DNA from: Crystallibacter degradans
GTDB taxonomy: Bacteria > Actinomycetota > Actinomycetes > Actinomycetales > Micrococcaceae
Direction: 5' to 3'
Length of the DNA stretch: 64,000 nt
Assembly: GCF_012952295.1 (NCBI RefSeq)
Contig: NZ_JABBCH010000002.1
Span: forward strand, 434,001-498,000
This document shows, one piece after another, positions 48,969-57,858 of this stretch; the stretch's first letter is position 1; each line of letters starts with the position of its first letter. The position numbers were made by a program, and so were the translations under genes. The notes under the pieces are model-generated. The model made no database searches, had not been told where the DNA came from, and saw only the letters and a program-made list of their open reading frames with translations.

Positions 48969-49622
48969 CTAAACCGGCTGGCTCGGTTCCAGCAGCTGCA
49001 TCCGCCTGGCCACGGCCACCGCTTCCAGCTGCGTGTGCGCGTCCAGCTTGGACAGAACGGACTTCACGTATCCACGGCAGGTGCTGATCGTGACATTCAG
49101 CCGCTTGGCCGAAGTCTTGACGTCGCAACCTTCGGCCAGCAGCGCCAGCACCTGCCGTTCGCGCCTGCTCAGCGTCGGCAGGCCGGGCACGGCGGCGGGT
49201 GGCGTGACCGGTACGAGGAAGGACGGATGAATCACCATGGCGCCGGGCCCCGCGTACTCGATCGCATCGAACAGCGAATCAACGGTGCCGTGCAGCGGCA
49301 GCAGTCCGCAGATGCCCAGGTCCGCCGCACGTCCAAGCAGGTCGTGGGACGGGTGCGCGGTCAGCAGGATGATCCGCGTTGCCGGTGAATCGGACAGGAT
49401 CTGCTCGGCCGCCTCCAGGCCCTCCCCATCAGGCAGCCGATAGTCAAGGACCACAGCGTCCGGCTGCACGCCACGGCACAGCTCGATGCCTTTGGCCGCA
49501 CTGCCGGCAAAGCCTCCCGACATGAGGTTGTGGGAGGCAAGCGCCCCGGACAGCAGTTCTGCGAACAGCAACTGGCCGCTGATTATCACAATGCATGGAC
49601 GGTTGTCCGTCGGTTCGTTCAT
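48969..49622 (-). CDS. LuxR-family response regulator
   Basis: 218 residues. The receiver domain (CIVIISGQLLFAELL to GICGLLPLHG) has the phosphorylated Asp in DAVVLDYRLPDG, and the LuxR helix-turn-helix is LSRRERQVLALLAEGCDVKTSAKRLNVTISTCRGYVKSVLSKL. No histidine kinase is adjacent, so it may be an orphan. ATG 49622 was taken since the receiver fold begins soon after; ATG 49697 is possible. The esterase gene downstream may be controlled by it or simply co-transcribed. Confidence 0.85.
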   Translation of the reverse strand: MNEPTDNRPCIVIISGQLLFAELLSGALASHNLMSGGFAGSAAKGIELCRGVQPDAVVLDYRLPDGEGLEAAEQILSDSPATRIILLTAHPSHDLLGRAADLGICGLLPLHGTVDSLFDAIEYAGPGAMVIHPSFLVPVTPPAAVPGLPTLSRRERQVLALLAEGCDVKTSAKRLNVTISTCRGYVKSVLSKLDAHTQLEAVAVARRMQLLEPSQPV

Positions 49623-49802
49623 CTGAGGGGCCCCCACCCTGTATGACTCAGCCGAGGAGGTGATCGGGGCTCGTGCCCGAATCTGTGCTGTCTCCATCGG
49701 CTGTGGATCATCATCGTGCCAGCGGCAACTCAAGCGCGGGCCCGGTTCTTGCGCAAAATTGGCTCAAGAAACTGCCGCCCCACCCGGTGGTAAGGTTGTC
49801 TA

Positions 49803-49818
49803 TCGAAGATAGATTCGA
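49803..49818. promoter_or_regulatory. Degenerate LexA (SOS) box
   Basis: TCGAA-GATAGA-TTCGA resembles the actinobacterial SOS box TCGAAC-N4-GTTCGA: ten of twelve defined bases match, with the inner C and G replaced. It lies 25 bases before the start of the UmuD-like gene. Confidence 0.55.
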
Positions 49819-49842
49819 AGGGTGGCGGCTGCTGTGTTCGGT

Positions 49843-50256
49843 ATGGAGACGCCTTCACCATCCGGTCCAGACCCGGAGATGAACGACGGCGGCGGGCCCG
49901 GGGATGCGCGTGGGTTCCCTTCTCCTGCCCAGGACTATTTCCACGGCGGCATCGACCTGAACCGGCATCTGATCCGCGACCGTACCTGCACCTTCATCAT
50001 GCGGGTGAGCGGCAATTCCATGGCGGCGTCGGGCATCAGCGACGGCGATGAGCTCATCGTGGACCGGTCGCTTACTCCGCGGGACGGCTCCGTGGTTGTG
50101 GCCGTAGTTGACGGTGAACTGATCATCCGGCGCCTGTATCTCTCCGGCGACCACGTCAGGCTGCAGACGGACGACGGCGGAGTCCCCACCGAAGTGCCCG
50201 AGCTCGCCGACTTGAGCATCTGGGGAGTCGTCACCCGGTGCTTGCACCATGTCTAG
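49843..50256 (+). CDS. UmuD-like S24 protein lacking the catalytic Lys
   Basis: 137 residues. The cleavage region reads [12 protein letters not shown]. coli UmuD has CGFPSPAADYV, cut between Cys and Gly, so Arg is at P1 here. The nucleophile Ser is in SGNSM. The lysine of the dyad (EFTVKKL in UmuD) is replaced: this protein has ELIIRRL, encoded CGG CGC. Self-cleavage is therefore doubtful. ATG 49843 leaves a normal-length head; GTG 49822 is an alternative. The gene overlaps umuC by eight bases and follows a degenerate LexA box. Confidence 0.8.
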   Translation: METPSPSGPDPEMNDGGGPGDARGFPSPAQDYFHGGIDLNRHLIRDRTCTFIMRVSGNSMAASGISDGDELIVDRSLTPRDGSVVVAVVDGELIIRRLYLSGDHVRLQTDDGGVPTEVPELADLSIWGVVTRCLHHV

Positions 50257-51544
50257 CGGACAGCCGCCTTCCGGCGAACGGATCGCGCTCGTGGACGTCA
50301 ACAATTTCTATGTCTCCTGCGAGCGGGTCTTCGATCCCGCGCTCGAGGGGCGTCCCGTCGTCGTACTTTCCAATAACGATGGTTGCGTCGTGGCGCGCTC
50401 CGAGGAGGCGAAGCAACTGGGCATTGCCACCGGAACGCCCTGGTTCAAGGTGGCTCCGGAGGCCGGGCGGTGGGGGCTGGTGGCCCGTTCCAGCAACTAT
50501 GAGCTCTATGGCGATCTGAGCGCGCGGGTGATGGAGGTCCTGGGCCGGTTCGGCAGCTGGCAGGAGGTCTACTCCATCGACGAGTGTTTCCTGGGGCTGC
50601 CCGGGGATGAGCGACAGCTGTCCGAGACGGCGGCACGGATCCGGGCGGCAGTCATGCGGCACGTCGGTGTTCCGGTGTGTGTAGGAGTAGCCGGGACCAA
50701 GACGCTGGCCAAATTCGTGAACCACATCGCCAAGCGCAACCCGCACATGCGAGGCGTCTGCTCGCTGGACTCCATGCCGGCCACGGAGGTCGCCCGGATC
50801 CAGTCGCGCGTGCCCGTCACGGGGCTGTGGGGCGTGGGCGGCCGGACCGCGAAACGGCTGAATGCGATCGGGATCGAGACCGTTGCGGATTTGAAGGCAG
50901 CGGATCCGCAGCTGATCCGTAAGCGGTTCTCTGTGGTGCTCCAGCGGACGGTGCTGGAACTGAACGGGACCGCCTGCATCCCGCATTCCGAGGAGCGGGC
51001 CGACAAACAGCAGATCATGTTCTCGCGCAGTTTCTCGATGCCGGTAACCACCGCGGAGGAGATGGACCAGGTGATGGCGGTTTACGCCCAACGCGGCGCC
51101 GCCCGGATGGCGGCCGAGGGTCTGAGCGCTTCGGTCCTGACCGTGACCGCGGGAACCAGCAGGTTCGCCGACGGGGAGAAGTCCTTTCCATCTGCCAGCG
51201 CCCGGCTGCCGGTGCCGACGCAGGATCCAATCCAGCTGACGCGCGCGGCGGTGGCGACGATGCGCACCTGCATCACTCCCGGGACCCAGTATGTGCGGGC
51301 AGGCGTTTTGTTTACCGGACTCGAGCCGGCCGACGGGCAGCAGACGCTGGATCCGTTTGTCAGCGACCTGGACCAGCGGCACATCGGCGACCTGCTGGGC
51401 AGCGTCCGCGCGAAGTTCGGTGAAGCGGCCATCGGCCTCGGCCAAGGCGGGCTGGCGGTTCCGGCCACATGGTCGATGAAGCGGGACTTCTCCTCGCCTC
51501 GCTACACCACCGAGTGGAGCGACTTGCCTGTGGTGCGGGCCTGA
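50249..51544 (+). CDS. umuC: Y-family translesion polymerase UmuC-like
   Basis: 431 residues. The metal Asp and steric-gate region is [19 protein letters not shown], and the SIDE motif is [10 protein letters not shown], supplying the other catalytic acids. Helix-hairpin-helix [24 protein letters not shown] follows, then the little finger. It copies past damaged bases with UmuD'. ATG 50249 lies within the end of the UmuD-like gene. Its partner here may not be activated by cleavage, which would change its regulation. A strong terminator follows. Confidence 0.9.
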   Translation: MSSGQPPSGERIALVDVNNFYVSCERVFDPALEGRPVVVLSNNDGCVVARSEEAKQLGIATGTPWFKVAPEAGRWGLVARSSNYELYGDLSARVMEVLGRFGSWQEVYSIDECFLGLPGDERQLSETAARIRAAVMRHVGVPVCVGVAGTKTLAKFVNHIAKRNPHMRGVCSLDSMPATEVARIQSRVPVTGLWGVGGRTAKRLNAIGIETVADLKAADPQLIRKRFSVVLQRTVLELNGTACIPHSEERADKQQIMFSRSFSMPVTTAEEMDQVMAVYAQRGAARMAAEGLSASVLTVTAGTSRFADGEKSFPSASARLPVPTQDPIQLTRAAVATMRTCITPGTQYVRAGVLFTGLEPADGQQTLDPFVSDLDQRHIGDLLGSVRAKFGEAAIGLGQGGLAVPATWSMKRDFSSPRYTTEWSDLPVVRA

Positions 51545-51556
51545 GCGGCCTTAAAC

Positions 51557-51604
51557 AACTCGTCCCCGGGGCATCGCTTACGTGCAATGCCCCGGGGACG
51601 AGTT
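51557..51604. terminator. Bidirectional terminator, umuC / stress protein
   Basis: AACTCGTCCCCGGGGCAT pairs perfectly with ATGCCCCGGGGACGAGTT, an 18-base stem with a 12-base loop, between convergent stops at 51544 and 51615; TTTCATTT follows on the plus strand. Confidence 0.9.
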
Positions 51605-51614
51605 TCATTTCCGG

Positions 51615-51995
51615 TTAGTTCGCCTTGACGGTAAGGACCGGGCAGCCGGCGTCGAGCAGGATCCGCTGCGCATGGCTGCCGAGGATGAGCTTCCCCACCC
51701 GGGAACGTCGGCGCAGGCCCAGGACGATGAGTGCGATCTTCCGCTCCTGCTCGGTCTGCAGCACCAGGTCCGCTGCGTCATGGACGACCAACGACGGCGG
51801 CAACACTGCAACCGTACGGCCCTCGCTGCTCAACGCGGCCGGATCGATGTCCAACTCTGCCAGCGACAGCTCCCGCCTGTCGGTGTCGATATTCGCTATC
51901 AGTACATCGGAGTCGAGCCGTCCGGCTTCCTCGACTGCGCGGCGGACGGCGGTTCGGCCTTCTGGAGTGTCGGTAAAGCAGGCGAGGATTGTCAT
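51615..51995 (-). CDS. Universal stress protein-like
   Basis: A 126-residue protein, short for the family. It opens TILACFTDTPEGRTAVRRAVEEA and ends GLRRRSRVGKLILGSHAQRILLDAGCPVL, the typical UspA C-terminal pattern. The nucleotide loop G-x2-G-x9-G-S is degenerate: the second Gly is Arg. It may thus not bind ATP. It follows the TctA-TctB gene by 35 bases and is probably in the tricarboxylate operon, an arrangement seen elsewhere for Tct systems. Confidence 0.8.
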   Translation of the reverse strand: MTILACFTDTPEGRTAVRRAVEEAGRLDSDVLIANIDTDRRELSLAELDIDPAALSSEGRTVAVLPPSLVVHDAADLVLQTEQERKIALIVLGLRRRSRVGKLILGSHAQRILLDAGCPVLTVKAN

Positions 51996-52030
51996 CGGTG
52001 GTTCCTTTCGTTTTCGTATCGTTCACTGGC

Positions 52031-54268
52031 TCAGCCGACAAGCTGGCTGAGCCAGCCCTGTGGCAGATCGATGGGCAGCAGCGTCGGCAAGGCCAGTAGC
52101 ACCACGTAGAGAACCGCCGTGTAGATGATCGTCGTCTTGGTTTTGGCCCGGGCGACGATGAGCAGGAAAGCCGGAACGAAGATCATGACGGCAATGAGGT
52201 AGCCAAGGATGCCGATCAAAATCAGGAACCCTGCCATCCAGCCGAACGTCTTGAAGGCGAATCCTGCCTCTTTGGTCCAACCAGGCCCATGCCCTGCGGA
52301 CGTCTGCCCGTTCGCAGGTGCGTCGCTGGCTACGGATTCCGCAGACGGCACAGCCGTGGCCACGGCGCCGGCGGCCCGGCGGGAGCCCGTCCCCGTACCT
52401 GCCGAGGTAATCGGTTCGGTGGAGGTTGAGCCGGGGCCAGCAGAACCCGTGGCATCAGTTGAACCAACGGCGTGAGCGGAACCCGGGGAACTCATGACGA
52501 CGGACGACGGCGCCGCCGCTTCCGCCGCACCCTGCGCGGGCATGGCGGCTTGGAGCTGCCCGGCCCGACGCCGGATCACGATTTCCTGGCCGAGCAGTGC
52601 AAGGCCCATGATGAGTCCGCCCCAGCCGACCAGCTGCGGTACCAGCCGTGCCTCCGGTGAGAACCCGGAGGAGATGACCAGCGAGCCAGCAAAAATCACG
52701 ATGACAACCAGTGAAGTGGCCAGCGACCAGGTGGAGTTCTTCAGCGGACTTTCGGCGTCGACAGCATTCTCATGCTTCGGGTCGTCGTCGCGGTCCAGCC
52801 GGCGGCGGGCACGGATCCACTTGAAGATGTTCCACAGGATGGGCAGCACTAGGATCGCCAGGAACACCATGGTGCCCGGACGCAGCATCCACTCGAACCC
52901 GTTGTACAGGCTGTCCGTCAGGAAGTAGTAACGCTCCAGCGGAATGGCCAGGACAAAGCCGATCAAGAACGGAGCACGCGGGAAGCCTGTGGACTTCAGA
53001 ACCCAGCCGGCGATGCCCAGCAGCACCATGACCCAGAGGTCGCCCAGCTGGCCACCTTCCTGGAAGGAGCCAAGCAGCATGATTGCAACCAGGCCGGACG
53101 CCAAGACGGCGAACGGGACCTTGGTCAGCGAGGCCAGTGGGCGCACGGTCAGGAAGCAGAACAACGCGCCGAGCACGGAGGCAATGGCGAAGGACCAGAC
53201 AATCAGGTACATCAGATCGAGGTGGTCGGTGATGATGGACGGTCCGGGCTGGATCCCGTAGGTCAGCAGCATGCCGAGGAGCATCGCCGAGGGAACGCCG
53301 CCGGGGATGCCGAACAGCAGGGTGGGGATCAGGTCCCCGGCCTCGACGGAGTTGTTGGCGCTTTCCGGTCCGACGATCCCGCGGGGATCGCCCTTGCCGA
53401 ACTGCCGCTTGTCTTTCGCCGTGGCCACGGCCTGGCCGTAGGCCAGCCAGGTGCCGGCGGTGGCACCGACGCCCGGGAGGACGCCCGCCCAGATGCCGAT
53501 CAGCGAGCCACGGAGGACCTGCGACCAGTGGGTGAGCCACTCGCGGATACCCGAACCCCAACCGCCGGTGACCTTGACCGGGGCAATCTCGCCGCGGCGT
53601 TGGCTGGCGCGGGAAGCGATCTCCGCGAGGCCGAAGATGCCGAGGGCGACTGCGACCAGAGAGAGCCCGTCGCCGAGGAACAGGCTGCCGAAAGTGAAGC
53701 GCTCCTCGGCCGTTGTGGGCGATGTCCCCACCATGCCGAGCAGGAGGCCCATGAGGCCGGCGACCAGGCCCTTCACCACGTTGCCGCGCGAGAGAACCGC
53801 GGCCAGCGCGACACCGAGGACGGTCAGCATGAACAGTTCCGGGCTGGCAAAGGAGAGCACCAGCGGCCGGGCCAGCGGGATCGCCAGCGTCAGGCCAACG
53901 GCACCGATGAGGCCGCCCGCCATGGAGGAGAGGAAGGCAAGACTGAGCGCACGTTTGGCCTGGCCCTTGCGGGCCATCGAGTAACCGTCGAGCATCGTCA
54001 CCGATGCCGAAGCCGAGCCCGGTGCGCCGAGCAGTACCGCCGAGACGGTGTCCGAGGTATGGACGACGGCGAGTGCTCCGATGAGCAGGGCCAGCGCCGG
54101 GGCGGGCTCCATGCCGAAGGTAATGGGCAGCAGGATCGCCACCGCTCCGGTGCCGCCGAGGCCCGGGATGAGGCCCATGACCAGGCCTGCCACAACGCCG
54201 ACAAGCAGCATTAACAGCAGCGCCGGGTCCGCCAATGAGGCCAATGCGGCCATAGCTGAATCAAGCAT
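52031..54268 (-). CDS. tctA: TctA permease fused to TctB-like domain
   Basis: 745 residues. Residues 1 to about 500 are a TctA-type large permease: LIPGLGGTGAVAILLPITFG and GIWAGVLPGVGATAGTWLAYG are the two family repeats. After about residue 515 a second set of four helices, split by a Gly/Ser/Thr/Ala-rich segment, looks like a TctB small subunit. Both functions of a tripartite tricarboxylate transporter are thus in one chain. It starts nine bases after the TctC stop; the substrate-binding protein is on the same transcript. Confidence 0.85.
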   Translation of the reverse strand: MLDSAMAALASLADPALLLMLLVGVVAGLVMGLIPGLGGTGAVAILLPITFGMEPAPALALLIGALAVVHTSDTVSAVLLGAPGSASASVTMLDGYSMARKGQAKRALSLAFLSSMAGGLIGAVGLTLAIPLARPLVLSFASPELFMLTVLGVALAAVLSRGNVVKGLVAGLMGLLLGMVGTSPTTAEERFTFGSLFLGDGLSLVAVALGIFGLAEIASRASQRRGEIAPVKVTGGWGSGIREWLTHWSQVLRGSLIGIWAGVLPGVGATAGTWLAYGQAVATAKDKRQFGKGDPRGIVGPESANNSVEAGDLIPTLLFGIPGGVPSAMLLGMLLTYGIQPGPSIITDHLDLMYLIVWSFAIASVLGALFCFLTVRPLASLTKVPFAVLASGLVAIMLLGSFQEGGQLGDLWVMVLLGIAGWVLKSTGFPRAPFLIGFVLAIPLERYYFLTDSLYNGFEWMLRPGTMVFLAILVLPILWNIFKWIRARRRLDRDDDPKHENAVDAESPLKNSTWSLATSLVVIVIFAGSLVISSGFSPEARLVPQLVGWGGLIMGLALLGQEIVIRRRAGQLQAAMPAQGAAEAAAPSSVVMSSPGSAHAVGSTDATGSAGPGSTSTEPITSAGTGTGSRRAAGAVATAVPSAESVASDAPANGQTSAGHGPGWTKEAGFAFKTFGWMAGFLILIGILGYLIAVMIFVPAFLLIVARAKTKTTIIYTAVLYVVLLALPTLLPIDLPQGWLSQLVG

Positions 54269-54277
54269 TGTTATTCC

Positions 54278-56650
54278 TTAGTCGACTTCGATGTCGTAGG
54301 TGTCTTTGAGCAGGCGCAGCACATATTTCTTGGTTGCATCCGTCACCGTGTAGGCCTCGGCCACGCGTGCCGGCAACTGTGCATCGGCCGAAATGGGGTA
54401 GCCGCCCAGAATCTTGTCCGCCTTGGCGTTGAAGGCCTTGTCCGAGGCCATCTTGTGCGCGGACTCGCGCAGCAGCTTTACGGCTTCCTCCGGGGTGCCG
54501 GCAGGTGCCCACAGGCCCTTTTGATACGTGTAGGTCAGGCCAAGCAGTGTCTTGTACGCTTCGAGCTTTTCGCCACTCGGCTCGGAACCGTGCAGCTCGC
54601 GGTAGACCTCGACAACGGTGGGGACGTCGGGGAAATTCGGATCGCGGACAACCTTGCCCTCGGCGTCCAGCTGGCCGAAGGACATCAGCACAACGGCCTT
54701 TCCTTCCTCGGCGATGCCTTCAACGGCCGAGCCGTAGGAGGAGGTGGTCGTGTAGTCGATGTCGATCTCGCCGCGCTGGAGCGCCAGGTTGACCGGCCCG
54801 CGTCCCTCGAAGCCGAAGGTCGCGGTGGTTTCCGCCTCGAGCAGGTCGAAGGCGACGAGCGTAGTGAGGTCGAGGCCGGTCGCACTGATGCCGCCGAAGA
54901 CCAGCGGCTTGTCGCGGCCGATGAGATCCTTGACGGACTTAATGCCAGCGGCGGTCCGAGCGTAGATGACTCCGCCGGTGCCATTGACCAGAACCGGTGT
55001 GAGGTCGCTGAAGGAGTACTTGACCGCGTGCCGGCCGAGCACCCAGGGGACCACCGTGGTTGCGGTGCTGACAAGCAGCTCCGTGCCATCGTCCTTGGCG
55101 GAAGAGGCGAAGTGGTTGCTTCCGGTGATGCCTTCGCCACCGGACTCGTTGGTCGGTGCGAATCCGGGCATACCGGGAACAAAATGGACCATTTCCGTGC
55201 CGATGAAGCGGGCCCAGGTGTCGGTGCCGCCGCCCTCCGCCAGCGGGATGACCATCTTGATGGTCTCGCCGGAGTAGTCTCCGTCGGCTGTCGTCACAGG
55301 CGGCCGCAGCAGGCCGCCGCCGAATACGGTGGTACCCAGGCCGAGCGCCGCGAAGAGCCCGACGGCGGTCAGCACAGTGCGGCGCGAATGCTGCGGTGGA
55401 TCGGCCAGTTCGCGCAGCTCGGCCAATTCGTTGTCGGCGGGCGGCAGATCATCGCGCCCGCGGCCGCCGTCGTTATTCGGCGTTTTATGAGGCAGCTGGA
55501 CCATAGGTGTCTCCTTTGACTGGCTGTGCCTTGCAGGTTCCAGGGCGTGCCCTTCCGCAGCACGCAGTGGGGGCAGCGGAAGCGAAGCGCGGGCAAGGAC
55601 CCTGGCGGTGCGGACGGAGCCGACGATTTCGCTGCCGTCCACGGTGCTGCGCCACGTGGAAATGATCCCTGCCGGCGTTCGAATATTCAAGGATGTGTCC
55701 ACCGGCGACATCAAGGCGCGTTCGACAACTGTGCCGGGCGTACCCGCCGCCATTGTCAGGCCGATGCTTCCGGTGATTGCCAAGGCGGGGTGGGGATTGC
55801 CCATGGAGAGCATCATGATCTGGACATCGGCTTCGCCCGCGCTGTCCGGTGGCGCCGCGATAGCTAGCTTGGGGATGGCACGTTCGGCGCTCTCCGGCGT
55901 GGTGGACAGGCCCATGGCGACGGCGCCGGCGCGGCGGATCGCGTCCAGATTCTCCAGCTCGGGGAGTACTTCCAGGCCCCACTCCCGGAAATCCGTCTCG
56001 CCGAGCCCCGCCGTGGTTGCTGAAATGATCACCAGCGGCGCGCCGGCATCAACCAATGACGCCTCAACGGCGCGGCCACGCACCATCAAGACGTCGGCGG
56101 CGTTGCCCGTTGGCAGAAGGCTGCCGGTGGTCTTGCCCGCCGGTTCAACGAAGCCCAAACCTACTTCGGTGCCACGGAAAGGTACCCCGGGAATCATCGT
56201 GTCGAGTTCCGGTTGCCACCGACCGCCCGGCGTCGCAACCCGCTGCACAATCTGCTGTTGTGTGTTCGTGTTGAGGGCACGGACCAGTGTCTCGTCGCCT
56301 TGCGGCTGGACCCAGCCGCGATCCATGGCGTAGAGGGCGACGACGGCGGAACAATTGCCGCAGTTGCTTCCCCAATCGACCTTGCCCTCGTCAATGCCGA
56401 CCTGGGCGAAGGTGTAGTCAATATCGGTCTCGGGTTTCTGGGAGCGGGACAGGATGACAGCCTTGCTGGTTGTCGAGGTCCCGCCCCCCACCCCGTCGAC
56501 CTGCCTCGAATCCGGGCTGCCGAAAAGGCGCAGCAGGACTTCGTCCACTGTGTAGCCGGGGATGTTCAGCTGGTCTCGCTCGAACACCCAGCACTTGCTG
56601 GTTCCGCCGCGCATCCAGACGGCGTTGACTGACCTGGTAATTGTTCTCAC
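54278..56650 (-). CDS. prpF: PrpF isomerase read in frame into TctC binding protein
   Basis: An open frame of 790 codons without a stop. Residues 1 to about 365 are a PrpF-type isomerase (MRGGTSKCWVF, VDGVGGGTSTTSKAVIL and GNPHPALAITGSIGLTMAAG) related to 2-methylaconitate isomerase and 4-oxalomesaconate tautomerase. Residues from 383 are a TctC-type solute-binding protein with a Tat/Sec-like signal (HSRRTVLTAVGLFAALGLG). An internal ATG at 55504 has a strong ribosome site, so TctC is probably also, or only, made separately. A cytoplasmic enzyme joined to an exported protein would be odd. The start is GTG 56650. Confidence 0.75.
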   Translation of the reverse strand: MRTITRSVNAVWMRGGTSKCWVFERDQLNIPGYTVDEVLLRLFGSPDSRQVDGVGGGTSTTSKAVILSRSQKPETDIDYTFAQVGIDEGKVDWGSNCGNCSAVVALYAMDRGWVQPQGDETLVRALNTNTQQQIVQRVATPGGRWQPELDTMIPGVPFRGTEVGLGFVEPAGKTTGSLLPTGNAADVLMVRGRAVEASLVDAGAPLVIISATTAGLGETDFREWGLEVLPELENLDAIRRAGAVAMGLSTTPESAERAIPKLAIAAPPDSAGEADVQIMMLSMGNPHPALAITGSIGLTMAAGTPGTVVERALMSPVDTSLNIRTPAGIISTWRSTVDGSEIVGSVRTARVLARASLPLPPLRAAEGHALEPARHSQSKETPMVQLPHKTPNNDGGRGRDDLPPADNELAELRELADPPQHSRRTVLTAVGLFAALGLGTTVFGGGLLRPPVTTADGDYSGETIKMVIPLAEGGGTDTWARFIGTEMVHFVPGMPGFAPTNESGGEGITGSNHFASSAKDDGTELLVSTATTVVPWVLGRHAVKYSFSDLTPVLVNGTGGVIYARTAAGIKSVKDLIGRDKPLVFGGISATGLDLTTLVAFDLLEAETTATFGFEGRGPVNLALQRGEIDIDYTTTSSYGSAVEGIAEEGKAVVLMSFGQLDAEGKVVRDPNFPDVPTVVEVYRELHGSEPSGEKLEAYKTLLGLTYTYQKGLWAPAGTPEEAVKLLRESAHKMASDKAFNAKADKILGGYPISADAQLPARVAEAYTVTDATKKYVLRLLKDTYDIEVD
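55502..55517 (-). promoter_or_regulatory. tctC: Internal ribosome site and ATG for TctC
   Basis: AAAGGAG (55517-55511) lies six bases before ATG 55504-55502, inside the PrpF-TctC frame. Translation from here gives a 408-residue TctC-like precursor with its signal peptide some 40 residues in. This supports TctC as a separate product. Confidence 0.8.
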
Positions 56651-56923
56651 CTACTTTGCGAATCGGGAGTGGAGACGCCCAGATGTGATGGGGCCCACGA
56701 AGTTTGTTGATTCGATAGTGAGGGCAGCGAGAGTTAATTACCAGTTACCAAAAGTAGACTTCCATGTAGTGCTCCTTCAGTCACTAGTAGTTGAGGGCCA
56801 AGGGGGTGCTGTTCGGCGGAAAGACGTCCTGCCGCCAGCCGCGAAATGCGTAGGGGAGCGGGATGCGTGTAGCCGAAATGCGTTTTCTACAGTATGTTGA
56901 AGCAGCGCTTAAGGAGGTGGGAC

Positions 56924-57841
56924 ATGCTGGATATCAAGAGACTGCAGATATTACTAAAAGTTGTTGAGACGGGTTCGGTTACGGCGGCGGCGGACGAGCT
57001 GTTCTACACTCCGTCAGCGGTGTCGCAGCAGTTGCGTAAACTTGAGGAAGAGGTGGGGCAGCCGCTGCTTCAGCGTCGCTCCCGCGGAATGGTCCCCACC
57101 GACGCCGGCCACGTTCTTGCCAGCCATGCCCGCTCCATCCTGCGCGAAATGGACGCAGCCGTGGCTGACCTTGCCCAGATCGCAGGGCTCAAGCGCGGCA
57201 GCTTGAGCTTGGGCACCTTCCCAACGCTGGGCGGATCGTTCCTGCCGATCGTTATCAGCCGGTTCCGCCGGGAGTATCCCGCCATTCGGCTGGACGTTCG
57301 AAGCAGCAGGCTTGAAGGGCTGGTTGAACTGCTCGCCAGAGGAGAGGTGGGACTCTGTCTCCTCTGGGAGTACGACTGGCACCGGCTTGATCCGAAGATG
57401 TTCGAGCTCACGCAGGTCTTCGTCGAACCCACGGTGCTGGTGGTTGGCGCCGAGCACAGGCTGGCAGGGATGGGCAAGGTGGAGATGGCCGATCTTGCCC
57501 AGGAGCAGTGGATTGTCCGGGCAAACGAGCATCCGGTGGCGGAGGTTCTCGAACGGAGCAGCAATTCCGCCGGCTTTGCGCCACATATTGCTTTCCAGGC
57601 CAACGACTACCAGGAGGCACAGGCCATGGTGAGCGTTGGCCTTGGCATCGCGCTGGCGCCGCAGACCGCCGTCGTCAATCAGCATCCAGGCGTCAGGGTT
57701 CTGCAGTTGGGTGACTCCGTGCCATCGCGGCGGGTCATGCTGGCCCAACGCCATGACAGGGTGAGGGCGCCGGCGGAGGTGGCTTTCCAGTCGCTGCTGC
57801 TTGCGGTCGGGGAGCAATGGAGTGCCGGCATCCACGCTTGA
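56924..57841 (+). CDS. LysR-type transcriptional regulator
   Basis: 305 residues. The N-terminal helix-turn-helix is LLKVVETGSVTAAADELFYTPSAVSQQLRKLEEEVGQPLLQR, followed by the periplasmic-binding-like effector domain. ATG 56924 has AAGGAGG upstream. Divergent from the prpF-tct operon with 273 bases between them; LysR proteins usually activate such a divergent operon in response to a pathway acid, here probably a tricarboxylate. The gap also holds an AT-rich stretch near 56740 but no clear T-N11-A site that I can defend. Confidence 0.9.
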   Translation: MLDIKRLQILLKVVETGSVTAAADELFYTPSAVSQQLRKLEEEVGQPLLQRRSRGMVPTDAGHVLASHARSILREMDAAVADLAQIAGLKRGSLSLGTFPTLGGSFLPIVISRFRREYPAIRLDVRSSRLEGLVELLARGEVGLCLLWEYDWHRLDPKMFELTQVFVEPTVLVVGAEHRLAGMGKVEMADLAQEQWIVRANEHPVAEVLERSSNSAGFAPHIAFQANDYQEAQAMVSVGLGIALAPQTAVVNQHPGVRVLQLGDSVPSRRVMLAQRHDRVRAPAEVAFQSLLLAVGEQWSAGIHA

Positions 57842-57858
57842 TGCAGGCGCTGGCGCAG

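Noticed and set aside
56651-56923. LysR T-N11-A operator
   Set aside because: AT-rich segments are present, but no single site stood out enough to report.
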